A stretch of 64,000 nucleotides of DNA from contig NZ_CP036291.1 of assembly GCF_007750855.1 (NCBI RefSeq), positions 930,001-994,000 of the forward strand. The letters are read 5' to 3'. The stretch's first letter is position 1. Every line of letters begins with the position of its first letter. Shown here piece by piece: positions 46,807 to 56,684 of this stretch. The stretch comes from Pirellulimonas nuda (GTDB lineage: Bacteria; Planctomycetota; Planctomycetia; Pirellulales; Lacipirellulaceae). The notes under the pieces are model-generated. The model had not been told where the DNA came from. It ran no database searches and worked only from the letters and a program-made list of their open reading frames with translations. The translations under genes were made by a program, and so were the position numbers.

Positions 46807-47988
46807 GTGGATACCGCACCCAGCCTCGATCAACTCGTGCTCCAGGCCCGCGAGCTCTTCCGCGAGCAGTACGGCGCCGACGCCCGGTGGACCGTCGCCG
46901 CGCCGGGCCGCGTGAACCTGATCGGTGAGCACACCGACTACAACGACGGCTACGTCTGCCCGATGGCGATCGAGCGGTACGTGGTGATCGCCGCAGGGCG
47001 GGCCGAGGGACGCGACGCCGGGGTGCGGTTCTTCACGGCCCTCTCGCAGGAAGAGACCACGCTGCGCCCCGGCGAGCAAGAAACGATCGACCTGCCCAAG
47101 TGGGCCGTCTACCCGTACGGCGTGCTCGACCTGCTGCGTAAGCGCGGCATGATGCTGGGCGCCATCGACGCGGTCGTGGTCTCAACCGTGCCGCTGGGTG
47201 GGGGGCTCTCCAGCAGCGCGGCGCTCGAAGTCGCCACCGCCACGCTCGCCGAGGCGGTGTCGGGCCAGCCGCTGGACGGCCGAGACAAGGCGCGGCTCTG
47301 CCAGATGGCCGAGAACCACTACGTGGGCATGCCGTGCGGCATCATGGACCAGTTCAGCTCTGCGCTGTGCAGCGCCGGCGAGGCGATGCGGCTCGACTGC
47401 CGGTCGTTGGAGATCCACCCGGTGCCGCTGGCGGACCCGGCCGTGTCGGTGCTGGTGACCAACAGCAACGTCAAGCACGAGCTCACCGGCAGCGAGTACC
47501 CCACGCGCCGCAAGCAGTGCGAGCAGGCCGCCACGGCGCTCGGCGTGCCGATGCTGCGCGACGCTACGATCGAGCTGCTGGAGGCGAAACGCGACTCGAT
47601 GGAGGACGTCATCTACCGACGGGCCAGGCACATCATCGGCGAGAACCAGCGGGTGATCGACTTCTCGGCCGCCGCGGCCGTGGGCGACTGGGCCAAAGCG
47701 GGCGAACTCATGTACGCCAGCCACGCCGCGATGCGAGACGACTTCGAGATTAGCTGCCCCGAGATCGACGCGCTGGTGGAGATCGCCCGCGGGATCGGGC
47801 CGGCCGGCGGCGTGTACGGCTCACGCATGACCGGCGGCGGCTTCGGCGGCTGCACCGTGACGCTGGTCGAGACCGCCAAGGTAGACGCGGTGGTCAAGCG
47901 TCTGCTGGACGAGTACCGCCAGCAGACCGGCGCCGAGGGCGCCGCGTTCGTGACCCGCCCCGCGGGCGGGGCCCACGCAATCAAGTAG
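46807..47988 (+). CDS. galK: Galactokinase
   Basis: A 393-residue GHMP kinase that phosphorylates galactose at C1, the first Leloir step after the beta-galactosidase. Signatures: GRVNLIGEHTDYNDGYVCP near residue 37 (galactokinase signature), PLGGGLSSSAALEVATATLA (ATP-binding GHMP motif) and the C-terminal SRMTGGGFGGCTVTLVE. Length is normal if translation starts at the GTG (46807); the longer frame from 46612 runs through the nonamer repeat. It is divergent from lacZ. No galT or galE is in the window. Confidence 0.92.
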   Translation: MDTAPSLDQLVLQARELFREQYGADARWTVAAPGRVNLIGEHTDYNDGYVCPMAIERYVVIAAGRAEGRDAGVRFFTALSQEETTLRPGEQETIDLPKWAVYPYGVLDLLRKRGMMLGAIDAVVVSTVPLGGGLSSSAALEVATATLAEAVSGQPLDGRDKARLCQMAENHYVGMPCGIMDQFSSALCSAGEAMRLDCRSLEIHPVPLADPAVSVLVTNSNVKHELTGSEYPTRRKQCEQAATALGVPMLRDATIELLEAKRDSMEDVIYRRARHIIGENQRVIDFSAAAAVGDWAKAGELMYASHAAMRDDFEISCPEIDALVEIARGIGPAGGVYGSRMTGGGFGGCTVTLVETAKVDAVVKRLLDEYRQQTGAEGAAFVTRPAGGAHAIK

Positions 47989-48043
47989 GATGGGGCTGAG
48001 CGCTTCGCTGGGCGGCGCGGCTAACTCGCGGCGGGCGTCTGCC

Positions 48044-49096
48044 TTACTTTGCCACTTCGAGCTCCTTCGCCAGCTCGGTCAGCCGTTCGTCCGCGGACTC
48101 GATCTGCGCCTTGGCTTCTTCTAGCTGCGCCACGGCGGCCTTCTTTTCTGCTTCGAGCCGTTCTTTCTCTTGGGTGAGCCGTTCGCGGGCCACCTCGGGG
48201 TGGTTCCAGCCGAGGTTGATCTCCAGCTCGGGCCGCGAGGCCATCGCCTTCTTGGCCGCGGCGTAGCTCACCGGCGTTTCGTACACGTACAGCCGCCGCA
48301 GCGCCCCGTTCTTGGCGAGCGGCTCGAGCACGGCGTCGGTCACCTTGCTGCCGTAGACGTTCAGGTAACGCAGCCGCGGCAGGCCGGCCAGCGGGGCGAC
48401 GCCGGCGTCGGTGACCGCGGTCTGCTCCAGGTGCAACGCCTCGAGGTTCTCTAGGGCCGCCAGGCGGGCGGCGCCGGCGTCGGTGACCGCGGTCCGCGCC
48501 AAGCTGAGCTCGCACACGTTCGGGGCGACCGCCAGGATGGCGTCGACAACGTCATCGCCTGTGTTTGCCGGTTGGCTCGGGAAGCTGATCATCAGCAGCG
48601 GGCTGCCGGCGTACCTGGGCAGCGCCACGCCGCCGGCCTTCTCGATACGCGTAATCGCCGCGGGGTCGGCCGGGTCGGGGGTCGGCTCCTTGGCCTCGTC
48701 GGCCGGCGCAGCAGCCGCCGCCGCCGGTGCGGGGGCGTCTCCCGCTTCGAACAGCTTCTCGTGCTCAAGCCACTTGCGGAAGGCGTCGATCTCCTCGGCC
48801 TTGAGCGGCGGCGCCCCCTTGGGCATCCGCAGCTTGTCGTCTTCCGCCAGGGTCAACCGCGCGAACACCTCGCTGTTCTCCGGGTCGCCCGGCAGCAGCA
48901 GCCCTTCTTCGATCAGCGCCTCGACGGCCGCGCGGCCTTCCAGGTTCAGCCCGCCGAGCGACTTCGCCGCGCCGTGGCACTTCACGCAGTGCTGTTGGAA
49001 GAGCGGCTCGACCTGGGCGAACCCAACCTCGGCGGCCACGACGGAGGGGGCCCCAAACAGCAGCAAAGAGAAGCAGAGCGTGAAGAGTGGTTTCAT
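48044..49096 (-). CDS. Planctomycete-type cytochrome c protein with leucine-rich repeats and coiled coil
   Basis: A 350-residue exported protein. Signal peptide about 1-20 (MKPLFTLCFSLLLFGAPSVV), then a PSC1-type c domain with heme motif QHCVKCHG (about 39) and the terminal Met region KLRMPKGAPPL. After a Pro/Ala linker there are about four leucine-rich-like repeats (TAVTDAGAARLAALENLEAL, then TAVTDAGVAPLAGLPRLRYL) and a C-terminal coiled coil (RLTQEKERLEAEKKAAVAQL onward). The role is unknown; electron transfer or complex assembly is inferred. The frame opens at 49225; the ATG at 49096 starts the signal. Confidence 0.82.
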   Translation of the reverse strand: MKPLFTLCFSLLLFGAPSVVAAEVGFAQVEPLFQQHCVKCHGAAKSLGGLNLEGRAAVEALIEEGLLLPGDPENSEVFARLTLAEDDKLRMPKGAPPLKAEEIDAFRKWLEHEKLFEAGDAPAPAAAAAAPADEAKEPTPDPADPAAITRIEKAGGVALPRYAGSPLLMISFPSQPANTGDDVVDAILAVAPNVCELSLARTAVTDAGAARLAALENLEALHLEQTAVTDAGVAPLAGLPRLRYLNVYGSKVTDAVLEPLAKNGALRRLYVYETPVSYAAAKKAMASRPELEINLGWNHPEVARERLTQEKERLEAEKKAAVAQLEEAKAQIESADERLTELAKELEVAK

Positions 49097-49465
49097 CGGT
49101 AGGATGCTCGGTGTGATTTCGGTCGCAAAGATTCGAACATGGGACGCGCGCCCGGCCCCGATCCAGAGGCCGGGGTCGATGGGCGGCGCCGGAAGGGGCT
49201 TCTCCTTGATAGCGCAAATCCACAAGAACCGCGATAGGCTGATTTTTTCTGGCGCCCCCTGAGTTTAGTCTCGCCGCGAGCACGCCGCCAATCGGCGCCC
49301 CGCCGCGTGATTTGTCGCTCTACCCCAGCCGGATCAGCACCGAGCCCCGATGGCGCCTTCGCCCGGGGGATTGCCGTGGTTGGGGCTCAGTTCTGAGACG
49401 CGATCAGTATATGATACGGGCCCTCCGCCGCTCCCCGCATCCCTCCCCCCGCCAAGGCCACCTTG
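49097..49465. other. Divergent spacer between c-type protein and DUF885 genes
   Basis: 369 bases without a gene. A TATATGATA string (49408-49416), with TATGAT at 49410, is a possible extended -10 for the plus-strand DUF885 gene, but no matching -35 is seen. A small hairpin (CCCCGATCC...GGCCGGGG) lies at about 49156-49175. No other structure is recognised. Confidence 0.5.
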
Positions 49466-51244
49466 ATGCCGCACCTGTTTTGCTCTGCGTTTTTGCTTGT
49501 TTGGCTCGTTCTGCTGGCGCCGGCCACCCGCGCGGACAAGGTCGCCCCCCAGCAGGCGCTGGACGACGTGATCGCGCAGTCGTGGGCGTTCGACCTGGCG
49601 GAGTCCCCCGAGTTTGCGACCCGCGCCGGGGTGCACGACCACAACGACCGGCTCGACAGCGCGCGGATCGAGGACTTCCAGCGCCGCGCATCGACGCGGC
49701 GGGGCTTCCTCGATCGGCTCAACAAGATCGACCGCGGGGCCCTCTCCCCCTCGGCCAGGCTCAACTACGACCTGTTGCGCCGCGACCTGACGGACGGCCT
49801 GTCCGAGCACAGCTTCCGAGGCTTCTTGATGCCGATCAGCAACCGCGGCGGCTTCCACATCGACTTCCCCGACCTGCCGAAGCACGTCCCGCTCGGCACG
49901 GTCACCGACCTAGAGAACTACATCGCCCGGCTGCGCGACTTCGGCCGGGTGACGGACGAGCAGATCACGCTGATGCGTATCGGCACGGACGTGGGGATGA
50001 CCGTCCCCGCGGTGATCTTGGAGGGGTGGGAAGACTCGGTCACCACGCACATCGTCGCCGACCCGACGCGTAGCGCACTCTACGAGCCCCTGAAGAAGCT
50101 GCCCGATTCGATCCCCGCGCCGCAGCAGAAGCGGCTGCGTGCCGCCGCGGCCGCGGCCATCGCCGAGGTGGTCTCGCCCGCGTACCAGCGGTTCTACGAC
50201 TTCATGAAGGACGAGTACGTGCCGAACTGCCGCTCGGCGATCGGCGCCTCGGCGCTGCCCAACGGGCGGGAGTTCTACCGCCACCGCGTGCGGATGTTCA
50301 CCACGCTCGACACCACGCCGGACGAGGTGCACATGCGCGGACTGGCGGAGGTAAAGCGGATCCGCGGCGAGATGGAGGCCGTGATCGAGCAGCTCGAGTT
50401 CGACGGGGACTTCAAGGCGTTTGTGCAGCACCTGCGAGACGACCCCGAGTTCTACGCCAAGACCCCCGAAGAGCTGCTGCAGCGCACCGCGCTGGTGCTC
50501 AAGCGGGCCGACGGCCAGCTCCCCAAGCTGTTCGGGCGGCTGCCACGCACGCCGTACGGCATCCGCGAGATCCCGGCCTTCATCGCCCCCAAGACCACCA
50601 GCGCCTACTACATGCGCCCCGGCGGCGACGGCAAGACGGCCGGCTTTTACTACGTGAACACCTACAACCTGCCGAGCCGGGGGCTGTTCGACGTCGAGGC
50701 CCTCTCGCTGCACGAGGCGGTGCCGGGGCACCACCTGCAGCTCGCGCTGCAGCAGGAGCTCGAAGGGCTCCCCGAGTTCCGCAAGTACAGCGGCTTCACC
50801 GCGTTCATCGAGGGCTGGGGGCTGTACGCGGAGCGCCTCGGCCTAGAGATGGGCTTCTACGAAGACCCCTACAGCAACTTCGGCCGCCTGAACATGGAGA
50901 TGTGGCGCGCCTGCCGGCTGGTGGTCGACACCGGCATGCACTACCTGGGCTGGAGCCGCGAGCAGGCGATCAAATTCATGCTAGAGAACTCCCCGATGAG
51001 CGAGCACAACATCCGCGCGGAGGTGGACCGCTACATCGGCTGGCCCGGCCAGGCGCTGGCCTACAAGACGGGCGAGCTAAAGATCCGCGAGCTGCGCGCA
51101 CGGGCAGAAGAAGCGCTCGGCGACCGCTTCGACATCCGCGCGTTCCACGACGTCGTGCTCGGCAGCGGCGCGGTGCCGCTGGACGTGCTGGAGGCGAACG
51201 TGGATGCGTGGGTGGCGGGGGAGATGATCGATGATAGAGGATAG
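49466..51244 (+). CDS. DUF885 family exported metallopeptidase-like protein
   Basis: A 592-residue exported protein of the DUF885 family. Signal peptide about 1-23 ([20 protein letters not shown]). The zinc motif [13 protein letters not shown] (about 412, His-Glu-x4-Gly-His-His) and the downstream [11 protein letters not shown] glutamate are intact, so peptidase activity is plausible; the substrate is unknown. ATG at 49466 just after TTG. The last residues EMIDDRG and the stop codon are encoded by heptad units of E13, in contrast to the family domain, which ends before. Confidence 0.88.
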   Translation: MPHLFCSAFLLVWLVLLAPATRADKVAPQQALDDVIAQSWAFDLAESPEFATRAGVHDHNDRLDSARIEDFQRRASTRRGFLDRLNKIDRGALSPSARLNYDLLRRDLTDGLSEHSFRGFLMPISNRGGFHIDFPDLPKHVPLGTVTDLENYIARLRDFGRVTDEQITLMRIGTDVGMTVPAVILEGWEDSVTTHIVADPTRSALYEPLKKLPDSIPAPQQKRLRAAAAAAIAEVVSPAYQRFYDFMKDEYVPNCRSAIGASALPNGREFYRHRVRMFTTLDTTPDEVHMRGLAEVKRIRGEMEAVIEQLEFDGDFKAFVQHLRDDPEFYAKTPEELLQRTALVLKRADGQLPKLFGRLPRTPYGIREIPAFIAPKTTSAYYMRPGGDGKTAGFYYVNTYNLPSRGLFDVEALSLHEAVPGHHLQLALQQELEGLPEFRKYSGFTAFIEGWGLYAERLGLEMGFYEDPYSNFGRLNMEMWRACRLVVDTGMHYLGWSREQAIKFMLENSPMSEHNIRAEVDRYIGWPGQALAYKTGELKIRELRARAEEALGDRFDIRAFHDVVLGSGAVPLDVLEANVDAWVAGEMIDDRG

Positions 51245-51324
51245 ATGTTAGAGACGCGCAATGCGTCGCGTCCAAGTCGTCCCTATCATCTATCATCTAA
51301 CCTCTAACCTCTATCATCTAAACT
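51223..51324. repeat. Heptad element E13 (inverted GATGATA/CTATCAT arms)
   Basis: Left arm: GATGATC, GATGATA, GAGGATA, GATGTTA (51223-51250), inside the end of the DUF885 gene. Loop with GACGC/GCGTC at 51253-51267. Right arm: CTATCAT, CTATCAT, CTAACCT, CTAACCT, CTATCAT, CTAAACT (51283-51324), read as codons 8-21 of the next gene. It therefore overlaps both genes. Confidence 0.85.
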
Positions 51325-52295
51325 TACCTCGCCCCGCCACCATCTCTCACGACACAGACCAGCACCGCTCCGGCCTCGGCTACGCCCTCGCGGCGTTTGG
51401 CTGGTGGGGCTTCGTGCTGCCGCTGTTGATGCTGGCGCTCAACGCCGCGCTCGCCGGGTTCGACGGCAAGGGCCCGGGCGCCGCGAGCCGCGTTGACTGG
51501 ACGCTCGAGGTGCTTGCGCACCGCACCGTCTGGACGCTGCTTTTCTGCCTGCTGCTGGTCGGTCGGGCGGGGCAGGGGGGGCAGGTGCTGGCGATCGTCC
51601 GCTCACGCCGCCGGCTGGGGCTGCTGGCCGCCACCGCGGCCTGCATCGCGATGAACTGGGGGTTCTTCGGCCTGGGCGCCGCCACCGAGCGGCTCAGCCA
51701 GGCGAGCCTGGGCTACTACCTCAACCCGCTGCTGAGCATCGCGCTGGGGGTGGTGGTGCTGGGCGAGCGGCTCCGCCCGTTCCAGGTGCTGGCCGTCGGC
51801 CTGGCGGCCGCCGGCGTGGCGTGGGAGACCGCCCGCGTGGGGCAGGCGCCCTGGATCGCTATCCTGGTGGCGCTGGCGTTCGGCCTGTACGGGCTGTTCC
51901 GCAAGCAGATCGCCGCGGGTGCGCTGACGGGGCTGACCACCGAGGTGCTGCTGCTGACGCCCCTCGCGCTGGCGTACTTTGTTTACCGCGAGGCCTACGG
52001 CCCCGAGCTGGCGTTCGGCCGCGGCTGGCTGGTGAGCGTGCTGCTGATCCTCAGCGGCGCGTTCACCGCGGCGCCGCTGATCTGGTTCAACCGCGCCGCC
52101 AAGCGGCTGCCGCTGAGCACGCTGGCCTTCCTGCAGTTCCTCACGCCAACGGGGCAATTGTTGACCGCGGTGCTGGTGAACGGCGAATCGCTTCCCACCG
52201 GCGCGCTCATCTCGTTCGCGCTGATCTGGCTGGGCGTGGCGGCGTTCTTGGCGGACGCGGGCCGCGTGGCGCGCGACGCGCCGGCGGCGGTGTGA
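51261..52295 (+). CDS. RarD-like EamA family transporter
   Basis: A 344-residue membrane protein with about ten hydrophobic segments in two EamA halves, close to RarD (first helix about 41-60; [10 protein letters not shown] equivalent, then [16 protein letters not shown]). The substrate of RarD-type exporters is not defined. The only in-frame start is ATG at 51261, inside the loop of heptad element E13. About 14 residues ([14 protein letters not shown]) before the first helix are encoded by heptads. The start is 16 bp after the DUF885 stop. Confidence 0.85.
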   Translation: MRRVQVVPIIYHLTSNLYHLNLPRPATISHDTDQHRSGLGYALAAFGWWGFVLPLLMLALNAALAGFDGKGPGAASRVDWTLEVLAHRTVWTLLFCLLLVGRAGQGGQVLAIVRSRRRLGLLAATAACIAMNWGFFGLGAATERLSQASLGYYLNPLLSIALGVVVLGERLRPFQVLAVGLAAAGVAWETARVGQAPWIAILVALAFGLYGLFRKQIAAGALTGLTTEVLLLTPLALAYFVYREAYGPELAFGRGWLVSVLLILSGAFTAAPLIWFNRAAKRLPLSTLAFLQFLTPTGQLLTAVLVNGESLPTGALISFALIWLGVAAFLADAGRVARDAPAAV

Positions 52296-52427
52296 GTGCA
52301 CGCTCTCACCACGCAGAGCTGGGGGGTGTTAGTTCCCCGGAGCCGCCACCGCAGTTGCCTCAAGTAGCCATCAGCTCGTCGCGCAACGCATCTTGATAGC
52401 ATTCAGAAGTGATGCTACGAGCGCAGC

Positions 52428-52718
52428 ATGAGAACCACAGTCACGATCGACCCCGATGTCGAGCAGATTCTGCGTCAGGCGATGCAGCAGACAGGGCAGG
52501 GCTTCAAGACGGTCCTGAACGAAGCCGTGCGGAAAGGGCTTGCCGGAACGGTGGTAGAGAAAGACGAAGCTCCATTTGTCGTAAGGGCGAAGGACATGGG
52601 TTTGGCGCCTGGGATCGATCTAAACCGCATCAATCAGTCCATCGATGAACTTGAGGTCGAGGGTTACCTAGAGGTCACACGCCAATTGGTCGAGCGCCGG
52701 GATCAGGCCGGTAGGTGA
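52428..52718 (+). CDS. VapB-type ribbon-helix-helix antitoxin
   Basis: A 96-residue protein starting RTTVTIDPDVEQILRQAMQQ, a typical ribbon-helix-helix DNA-binding domain, with a C-terminal part that would bind a PIN toxin. Type II antitoxin by family and by its 4-bp GTGA overlap with the vapC-like gene downstream. It seems intact, whereas the toxin gene is broken, so an unopposed or orphan antitoxin is likely. Codon use is less GC-rich than neighbours. Confidence 0.85.
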   Translation: MRTTVTIDPDVEQILRQAMQQTGQGFKTVLNEAVRKGLAGTVVEKDEAPFVVRAKDMGLAPGIDLNRINQSIDELEVEGYLEVTRQLVERRDQAGR

Positions 52719-53090
52719 TCGTTCCCGATACCAACCTGTTGATTCACGCCTACAATTCGGCCTCACCGTTTCACGATCGGGCCAAAGCGTGGTGGGGCGC
52801 TTGCCTCAGCGGAGTTGAACCGGTTGGCTTGGTGCACCCGGTCGACTTCGGGTTTATTCGAGTCGTGACGATGACGCGTGCTTCTCCCGCGCCAATGACC
52901 CTGGCCGAGGCGACGGAAAGAGTTGACGAGTAGTTCGTCTGCAAGCCCGCGCGCCGGCTCCTGTAGGGGCAATCTGGTGACCGACGCGCAGATCGCATCC
53001 ATCGCAATCGCCCACAACGCCACGGTCCACACCGCCGACCATGATTTCCGGCGCTTCAACGGGCTCAAGACATTCTATCCATTGGGCTGA
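52715..53090 (+). pseudogene. Decayed VapC-type PIN toxin
   Basis: The first 72 codons encode MIVPDTNLLIHAYNSASPF, the N-terminus of a PIN RNase with its first acidic residue, then stop at TAG (52931-52933) after VDE. The C-terminal part continues in another frame: VTDAQIASIAIAHNATVHTA and DHDFRRF, ending at TGA (53088-53090), with the further acidic residues. Between them a typical VapC has about 20 more codons. Two lesions are therefore inferred: a Trp-to-amber change and a deletion. GTG start overlaps vapB. Confidence 0.8.
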
Positions 53091-53171
53091 TGGCAGGCGG
53101 ACGGAAGGCTTGGGCGACGCACTCCGCGACCTGACTCGGTGTGCCGAGTACTTGAAGCAGCAGCACGGATT

Positions 53172-53224
53172 CCTACGGCGTTGCCGTAGGCTACGATGAG
53201 CATGGCCTGCGGCCAGGCGCCATG
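53172..53224. repeat. Two short hairpins upstream of the PQQ-propeller gene
   Basis: CCTACGGC-GTT-GCCGTAGG (53172-53190) and CATGGCCTG...CAGGCGCCATG (53201-53224). They lie in the 236-bp spacer between the decayed vapC and the next gene; the second resembles parts of the P4 repeat at 54781. Confidence 0.5.
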
Positions 53225-53326
53225 TGTGGCGGACCAAGCCCCGGTCCCACATACTATCGGATGCCCACGCAGGCTTGGCGCCCGGCTGTCCTCCCCAGAT
53301 CCCTATTCTCTTCCAAGGCTACCGCG

Positions 53327-54739
53327 ATGCGGCGACTCTCTTGCTACCTCACGCTATTGCTGCTGAGTCAGACGGCCTTTGCCGACGATTGGCCTCAATG
53401 GCAGGGCCCGGACCGCAACGCGGTTTCGCGGGAGACCGGGCTGCTTCAGGAGTGGCCAGAGGGGGGGCCGCCGCTGGCTTGGCGGGTGGACGGGCTCGGC
53501 GGCGGCGACAGCGCGCCGGCGGTTGCCGGCGGCAAGCTCTACGGGATGAGCCATCGAGACGGGAAGGAGATCGTGTGGGCGCTGTCCGAAGCAGACGGCA
53601 AAGAGCTCTGGGCCAGCCCGCTCGGCGACGCCGCAAAGCAGGGGGTGCCCCAGTCGAAGGAGGGCCCCGGCGGAACGCCCACGGTCGAAGGCGATCGGGT
53701 CTACGTGATCGGGATGAGTGGGCGGCTTGCCTGCCTGGACGCGAGCGACGGCAAGATCGTTTGGCAGAAGAGCCTGGTCGATGACTTCGGCGGCGCGCCT
53801 CCCATGTGGAGCTTCCGGGAGTCGCCGCTGGTGGATGGCGACAAGGTAATCTGCACGCCCGGGGCCGCCGGCGCGATGCTGGTTGCCGTGGACAAGACAA
53901 ACGGCGAAGTGATCTGGGAAACAACTGCGCCCCCCGCCGAAGCGTCGAGCACGCCGCCGACCGGCCCCGGGCCACCCCCCCGGGGCGAGCGGGGCCCAGC
54001 CGATGCGCCGCCGCGTGGCGGCGGGTTCGGTCCCCCCGGTGGCAACGCCCGCGGGGGCGGGGGCCGACGCGGCGGCTTCGGCCGCAGCCGTTCGGGCGCG
54101 GCCTACTCGTCCGTCATCGCCATCGACTACCAGGGCAGCCGGCAGTACGTGCAGATGACCTCGACCACGCTGGTCGGCGTGTCGGCAGACACGGGTGAGC
54201 TGCTCTGGCAGTACAACAAGCCGGCCAACGGCATGGGCGTCCACTGCACGACCCCGATCTTTCAAGACGGCCTGATCTTCGCGGCGTCCGCCTACGGCGC
54301 CGGCGGCGGCGCGATCACGCTGAACAAAGACAGCGAAGGCAAGTTTGAACCCGAAGAAGTCTACTTCACCACCAACATGCAGAACCACCACGGCGGCATC
54401 GTCGTTGTCGACGGCGCGCTGTACGGCGCCAACGGCGGGAACGGCGGCGGGATGATGGCCTGCATCGATTTCCAAACCGGCAAGACGCTGTGGAGAGACC
54501 GCAAGGGTCCGAAGGGGTCGCTGCTGTACGCCGACGGCAGGATCTACTTGCGCAGCGAAGAGGGGCCCATCGTGCTGCTGGAACCATCCACCGCAGGCTT
54601 GATCGAGCACAGCCGGTTTGAGCAGCCCGATCGGACCGACGCGCCCGCATGGGCCCACCCGGTGGTGGCCAACGGCAAGCTCTACATCCGCGACCAAGGG
54701 CTGCTGCTTTGCTACGACGTGCAATCGGACACGCCGTAG
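53327..54739 (+). CDS. Exported PQQ-like beta-propeller protein (BamB-like repeats)
   Basis: A 470-residue exported protein. Signal peptide about 1-19 ([19 protein letters not shown]) before [12 protein letters not shown], a typical opening of planctomycete PQQ-propellers. Repeats carry Trp and Ala-Ser/Asp-Gly patterns (GKLYGM..., [11 protein letters not shown]..., GELLWQYN...). A Gly/Pro/Arg-rich insert of about 55 residues (about 205-260) breaks the propeller. No catalytic or PQQ-binding residues are certain, so a binding role is inferred. The frame opens at 53222; the ATG at 53327 fits the signal. Confidence 0.82.
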   Translation: MRRLSCYLTLLLLSQTAFADDWPQWQGPDRNAVSRETGLLQEWPEGGPPLAWRVDGLGGGDSAPAVAGGKLYGMSHRDGKEIVWALSEADGKELWASPLGDAAKQGVPQSKEGPGGTPTVEGDRVYVIGMSGRLACLDASDGKIVWQKSLVDDFGGAPPMWSFRESPLVDGDKVICTPGAAGAMLVAVDKTNGEVIWETTAPPAEASSTPPTGPGPPPRGERGPADAPPRGGGFGPPGGNARGGGGRRGGFGRSRSGAAYSSVIAIDYQGSRQYVQMTSTTLVGVSADTGELLWQYNKPANGMGVHCTTPIFQDGLIFAASAYGAGGGAITLNKDSEGKFEPEEVYFTTNMQNHHGGIVVVDGALYGANGGNGGGMMACIDFQTGKTLWRDRKGPKGSLLYADGRIYLRSEEGPIVLLEPSTAGLIEHSRFEQPDRTDAPAWAHPVVANGKLYIRDQGLLLCYDVQSDTP

Positions 54740-54780
54740 CGGCGCTGCCCTCTCAATCGGAGTCCTCCGAGTAGGAAAGA

Positions 54781-54881
54781 GCCGGGCGCCATGCTCCGCG
54801 CTTGCGTGGGCATGCGACCTCCGACGGCAATCGCCCAATCCGCCACCCATGGCCACGCAAGCGTGGGCCATGGCACCCGGC
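54781..54881. repeat. Inverted repeat P4 at a convergent junction
   Basis: Arms 54781-54814 and 54848-54881 (about 34 bp, five or so mismatches) contain GCGCTTGCGTGG / CCACGCAAGCGTGG. It lies between the PQQ-propeller gene and the converging antiporter gene. The core GCAAGCG string recalls the centres of heptad elements E1, E3 and E10. Confidence 0.7.
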
Positions 54882-54929
54882 GACGGCACGCTTTACAGTT
54901 GCCGCCGAACGCCCTTTCTACGACCTGGG

Positions 54930-56684
54930 CTACGGTGGCTGTTGTGTCTGCATCGCGATCGGCAGGATCGACAAGCCGACCTGCTCGATGCGCCCGTCGG
55001 CCCCCACGTTCAGCACACGCAGCTCGAGGGGGCCGAAGCGGGCGGAGGCGCCCACGCCGGGCGTCTCCTTCTTGAGCGCGTGGCACAGCAGCTCCGCCAG
55101 CGTGCGTTCGCCGGACGCGTCGATCTCGATCGAGTACAACTCTTGCAGCTCGCGGACCGTCGCGGACGCACGCAGCGGGAACTCGATCCTTGCGGGGATC
55201 AGCCCCCGTGCGTCGGAGTCGCGCCCAAAGATCTGGCTCACCAGCGGCTGGACCCCCGGCCCCAGCACCAGGATCACGTGGTCCCCCGCGTGGATGCGGG
55301 TGCTCCCCTTCGGGGGGATGATCTGCTCGCCCCGCGCCACCATCGCAATAACCGCGCCGTCCGGCAGCGACAGCTCCCTCACCAGGCGCCCCGCGGCGCG
55401 CGAGTCGTCCCCCACCGCGTAGTCGACCACCTCGCCGTTCACGTGGCGTAGCGAGCTGATCTCCAGCGTGAGCGGGGGTTCCGGGTCGCGCGGCCGCTCG
55501 AGCCCCAGCAATCGCGCCACCGGCGCCAGGCTGGTCCCCTGGATGATGGCGGACACCACGACGATGAAGAACACCACGTCGAACAGCAGCGGCGCTTGCA
55601 GCGGTCGCTCGGGGGTGGCGAGCATCAAGGGGAACATCGCCAGCGTGATCGGCACCGCCCCCTTGAGCCCCACCCACGACATGAAGGTCCGCTCCTGCCA
55701 GGTGAAGCGGAACGGGAGGGTGGACAGCAGCACCGCGACAGGTCGCGCGACGAAGATCAGCACCGCGCTGATCAGCAGCGCCTTGGGCCCCACCTCGATC
55801 AATCGGCTCGGGAAGCACAGCAATCCCAGCACCACGAACATCACGATCTGCGAAAGCCACGCGATCGCGTCATGGAACAACCGGATGCCGCGCCGGAACA
55901 CCAGCGGCCGGTTGCCGATGACGATGCCCGCCAGGTAGACCGCCAGGAAGCCGCTGCCGCCAAGCTGCGCGGCCATGCCGAACGTCAACAGGCAGAACGC
56001 GCTGATGAGCACCGGGTAGAGCCCGGGGGCGTTCAGCTCGATGCGGTTGGCGGCCCACCCGCCGGCGTACCCCCCCAGCACGCCGCAGACTCCGCCGATG
56101 AGCATCTGCGTCGCGAACAAGCCCAACAGCGCCGGGCCGAACCGCATGTCCCCCAGCAGCACCTCGATGCTGCCGATGGTCAAGAAGATCGCCATGGGGT
56201 CGTTCGAGGCGCTCTCGATCTCTAGCACCGAAGCGAGCCGTTTGGGCAGACCGATGCCGCCCGAGCGGAGCACCGAGAACACGGCCGCGGCGTCGGTCGA
56301 CCCCACGATGCTCCCCAGCAGCAGCCCGTGCAGCCAAGAGATTTGCAGGATCCAGGCCGCGGCCGCGCCGGTGATCGCCGCGGTGACCAGCACCCCCCAG
56401 GTCGCCAGCAGCGCGGAGGGCCTCCAGGCCAAGCGGACCGCGGAGAGCGCGGTGCTCAGGCCGCCGTCGAACAGGATCATGGCCAGCGCCAGCGTCCCGA
56501 CGCCGTGCGCTAGGCGGTAGTCCTCGAACTCGACCCCCCCCACCCCTTCGGAGCCCGCCAGCATCCCCAGCAGGAGGAACAGCACCAGCACGGGCACCCC
56601 GAGACGCGCGGAGAGCTTGCTCGACGCGATGCCCAGCAGCAGCAGGACCCCGGTGACCAGGATCACGGTATCGATCAAGAACAT
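54930..56684 (-). CDS. K+/H+ antiporter (NhaP2/CvrA-like, CPA1)
   Basis: A 584-residue antiporter with about twelve helices in the N-terminal 390 residues and the CPA-type segment LEIESASNDPMAIFLTIGS (Asn-Asp pair at the ion site). The C-terminal cytoplasmic part includes a TrkA-C/RCK-like domain (about 415-490, GDDSRAAGRLVRELSLPDGA) and a CorC/HlyC-like tail (RTLAELLCHALKKETPGVGA). Likely exchanges K+ or Na+ for protons. The frame opens at 56771; ATG at 56684 starts directly before the first helix. Apparently monocistronic. Confidence 0.9.
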   Translation of the reverse strand: MFLIDTVILVTGVLLLLGIASSKLSARLGVPVLVLFLLLGMLAGSEGVGGVEFEDYRLAHGVGTLALAMILFDGGLSTALSAVRLAWRPSALLATWGVLVTAAITGAAAAWILQISWLHGLLLGSIVGSTDAAAVFSVLRSGGIGLPKRLASVLEIESASNDPMAIFLTIGSIEVLLGDMRFGPALLGLFATQMLIGGVCGVLGGYAGGWAANRIELNAPGLYPVLISAFCLLTFGMAAQLGGSGFLAVYLAGIVIGNRPLVFRRGIRLFHDAIAWLSQIVMFVVLGLLCFPSRLIEVGPKALLISAVLIFVARPVAVLLSTLPFRFTWQERTFMSWVGLKGAVPITLAMFPLMLATPERPLQAPLLFDVVFFIVVVSAIIQGTSLAPVARLLGLERPRDPEPPLTLEISSLRHVNGEVVDYAVGDDSRAAGRLVRELSLPDGAVIAMVARGEQIIPPKGSTRIHAGDHVILVLGPGVQPLVSQIFGRDSDARGLIPARIEFPLRASATVRELQELYSIEIDASGERTLAELLCHALKKETPGVGASARFGPLELRVLNVGADGRIEQVGLSILPIAMQTQQPP

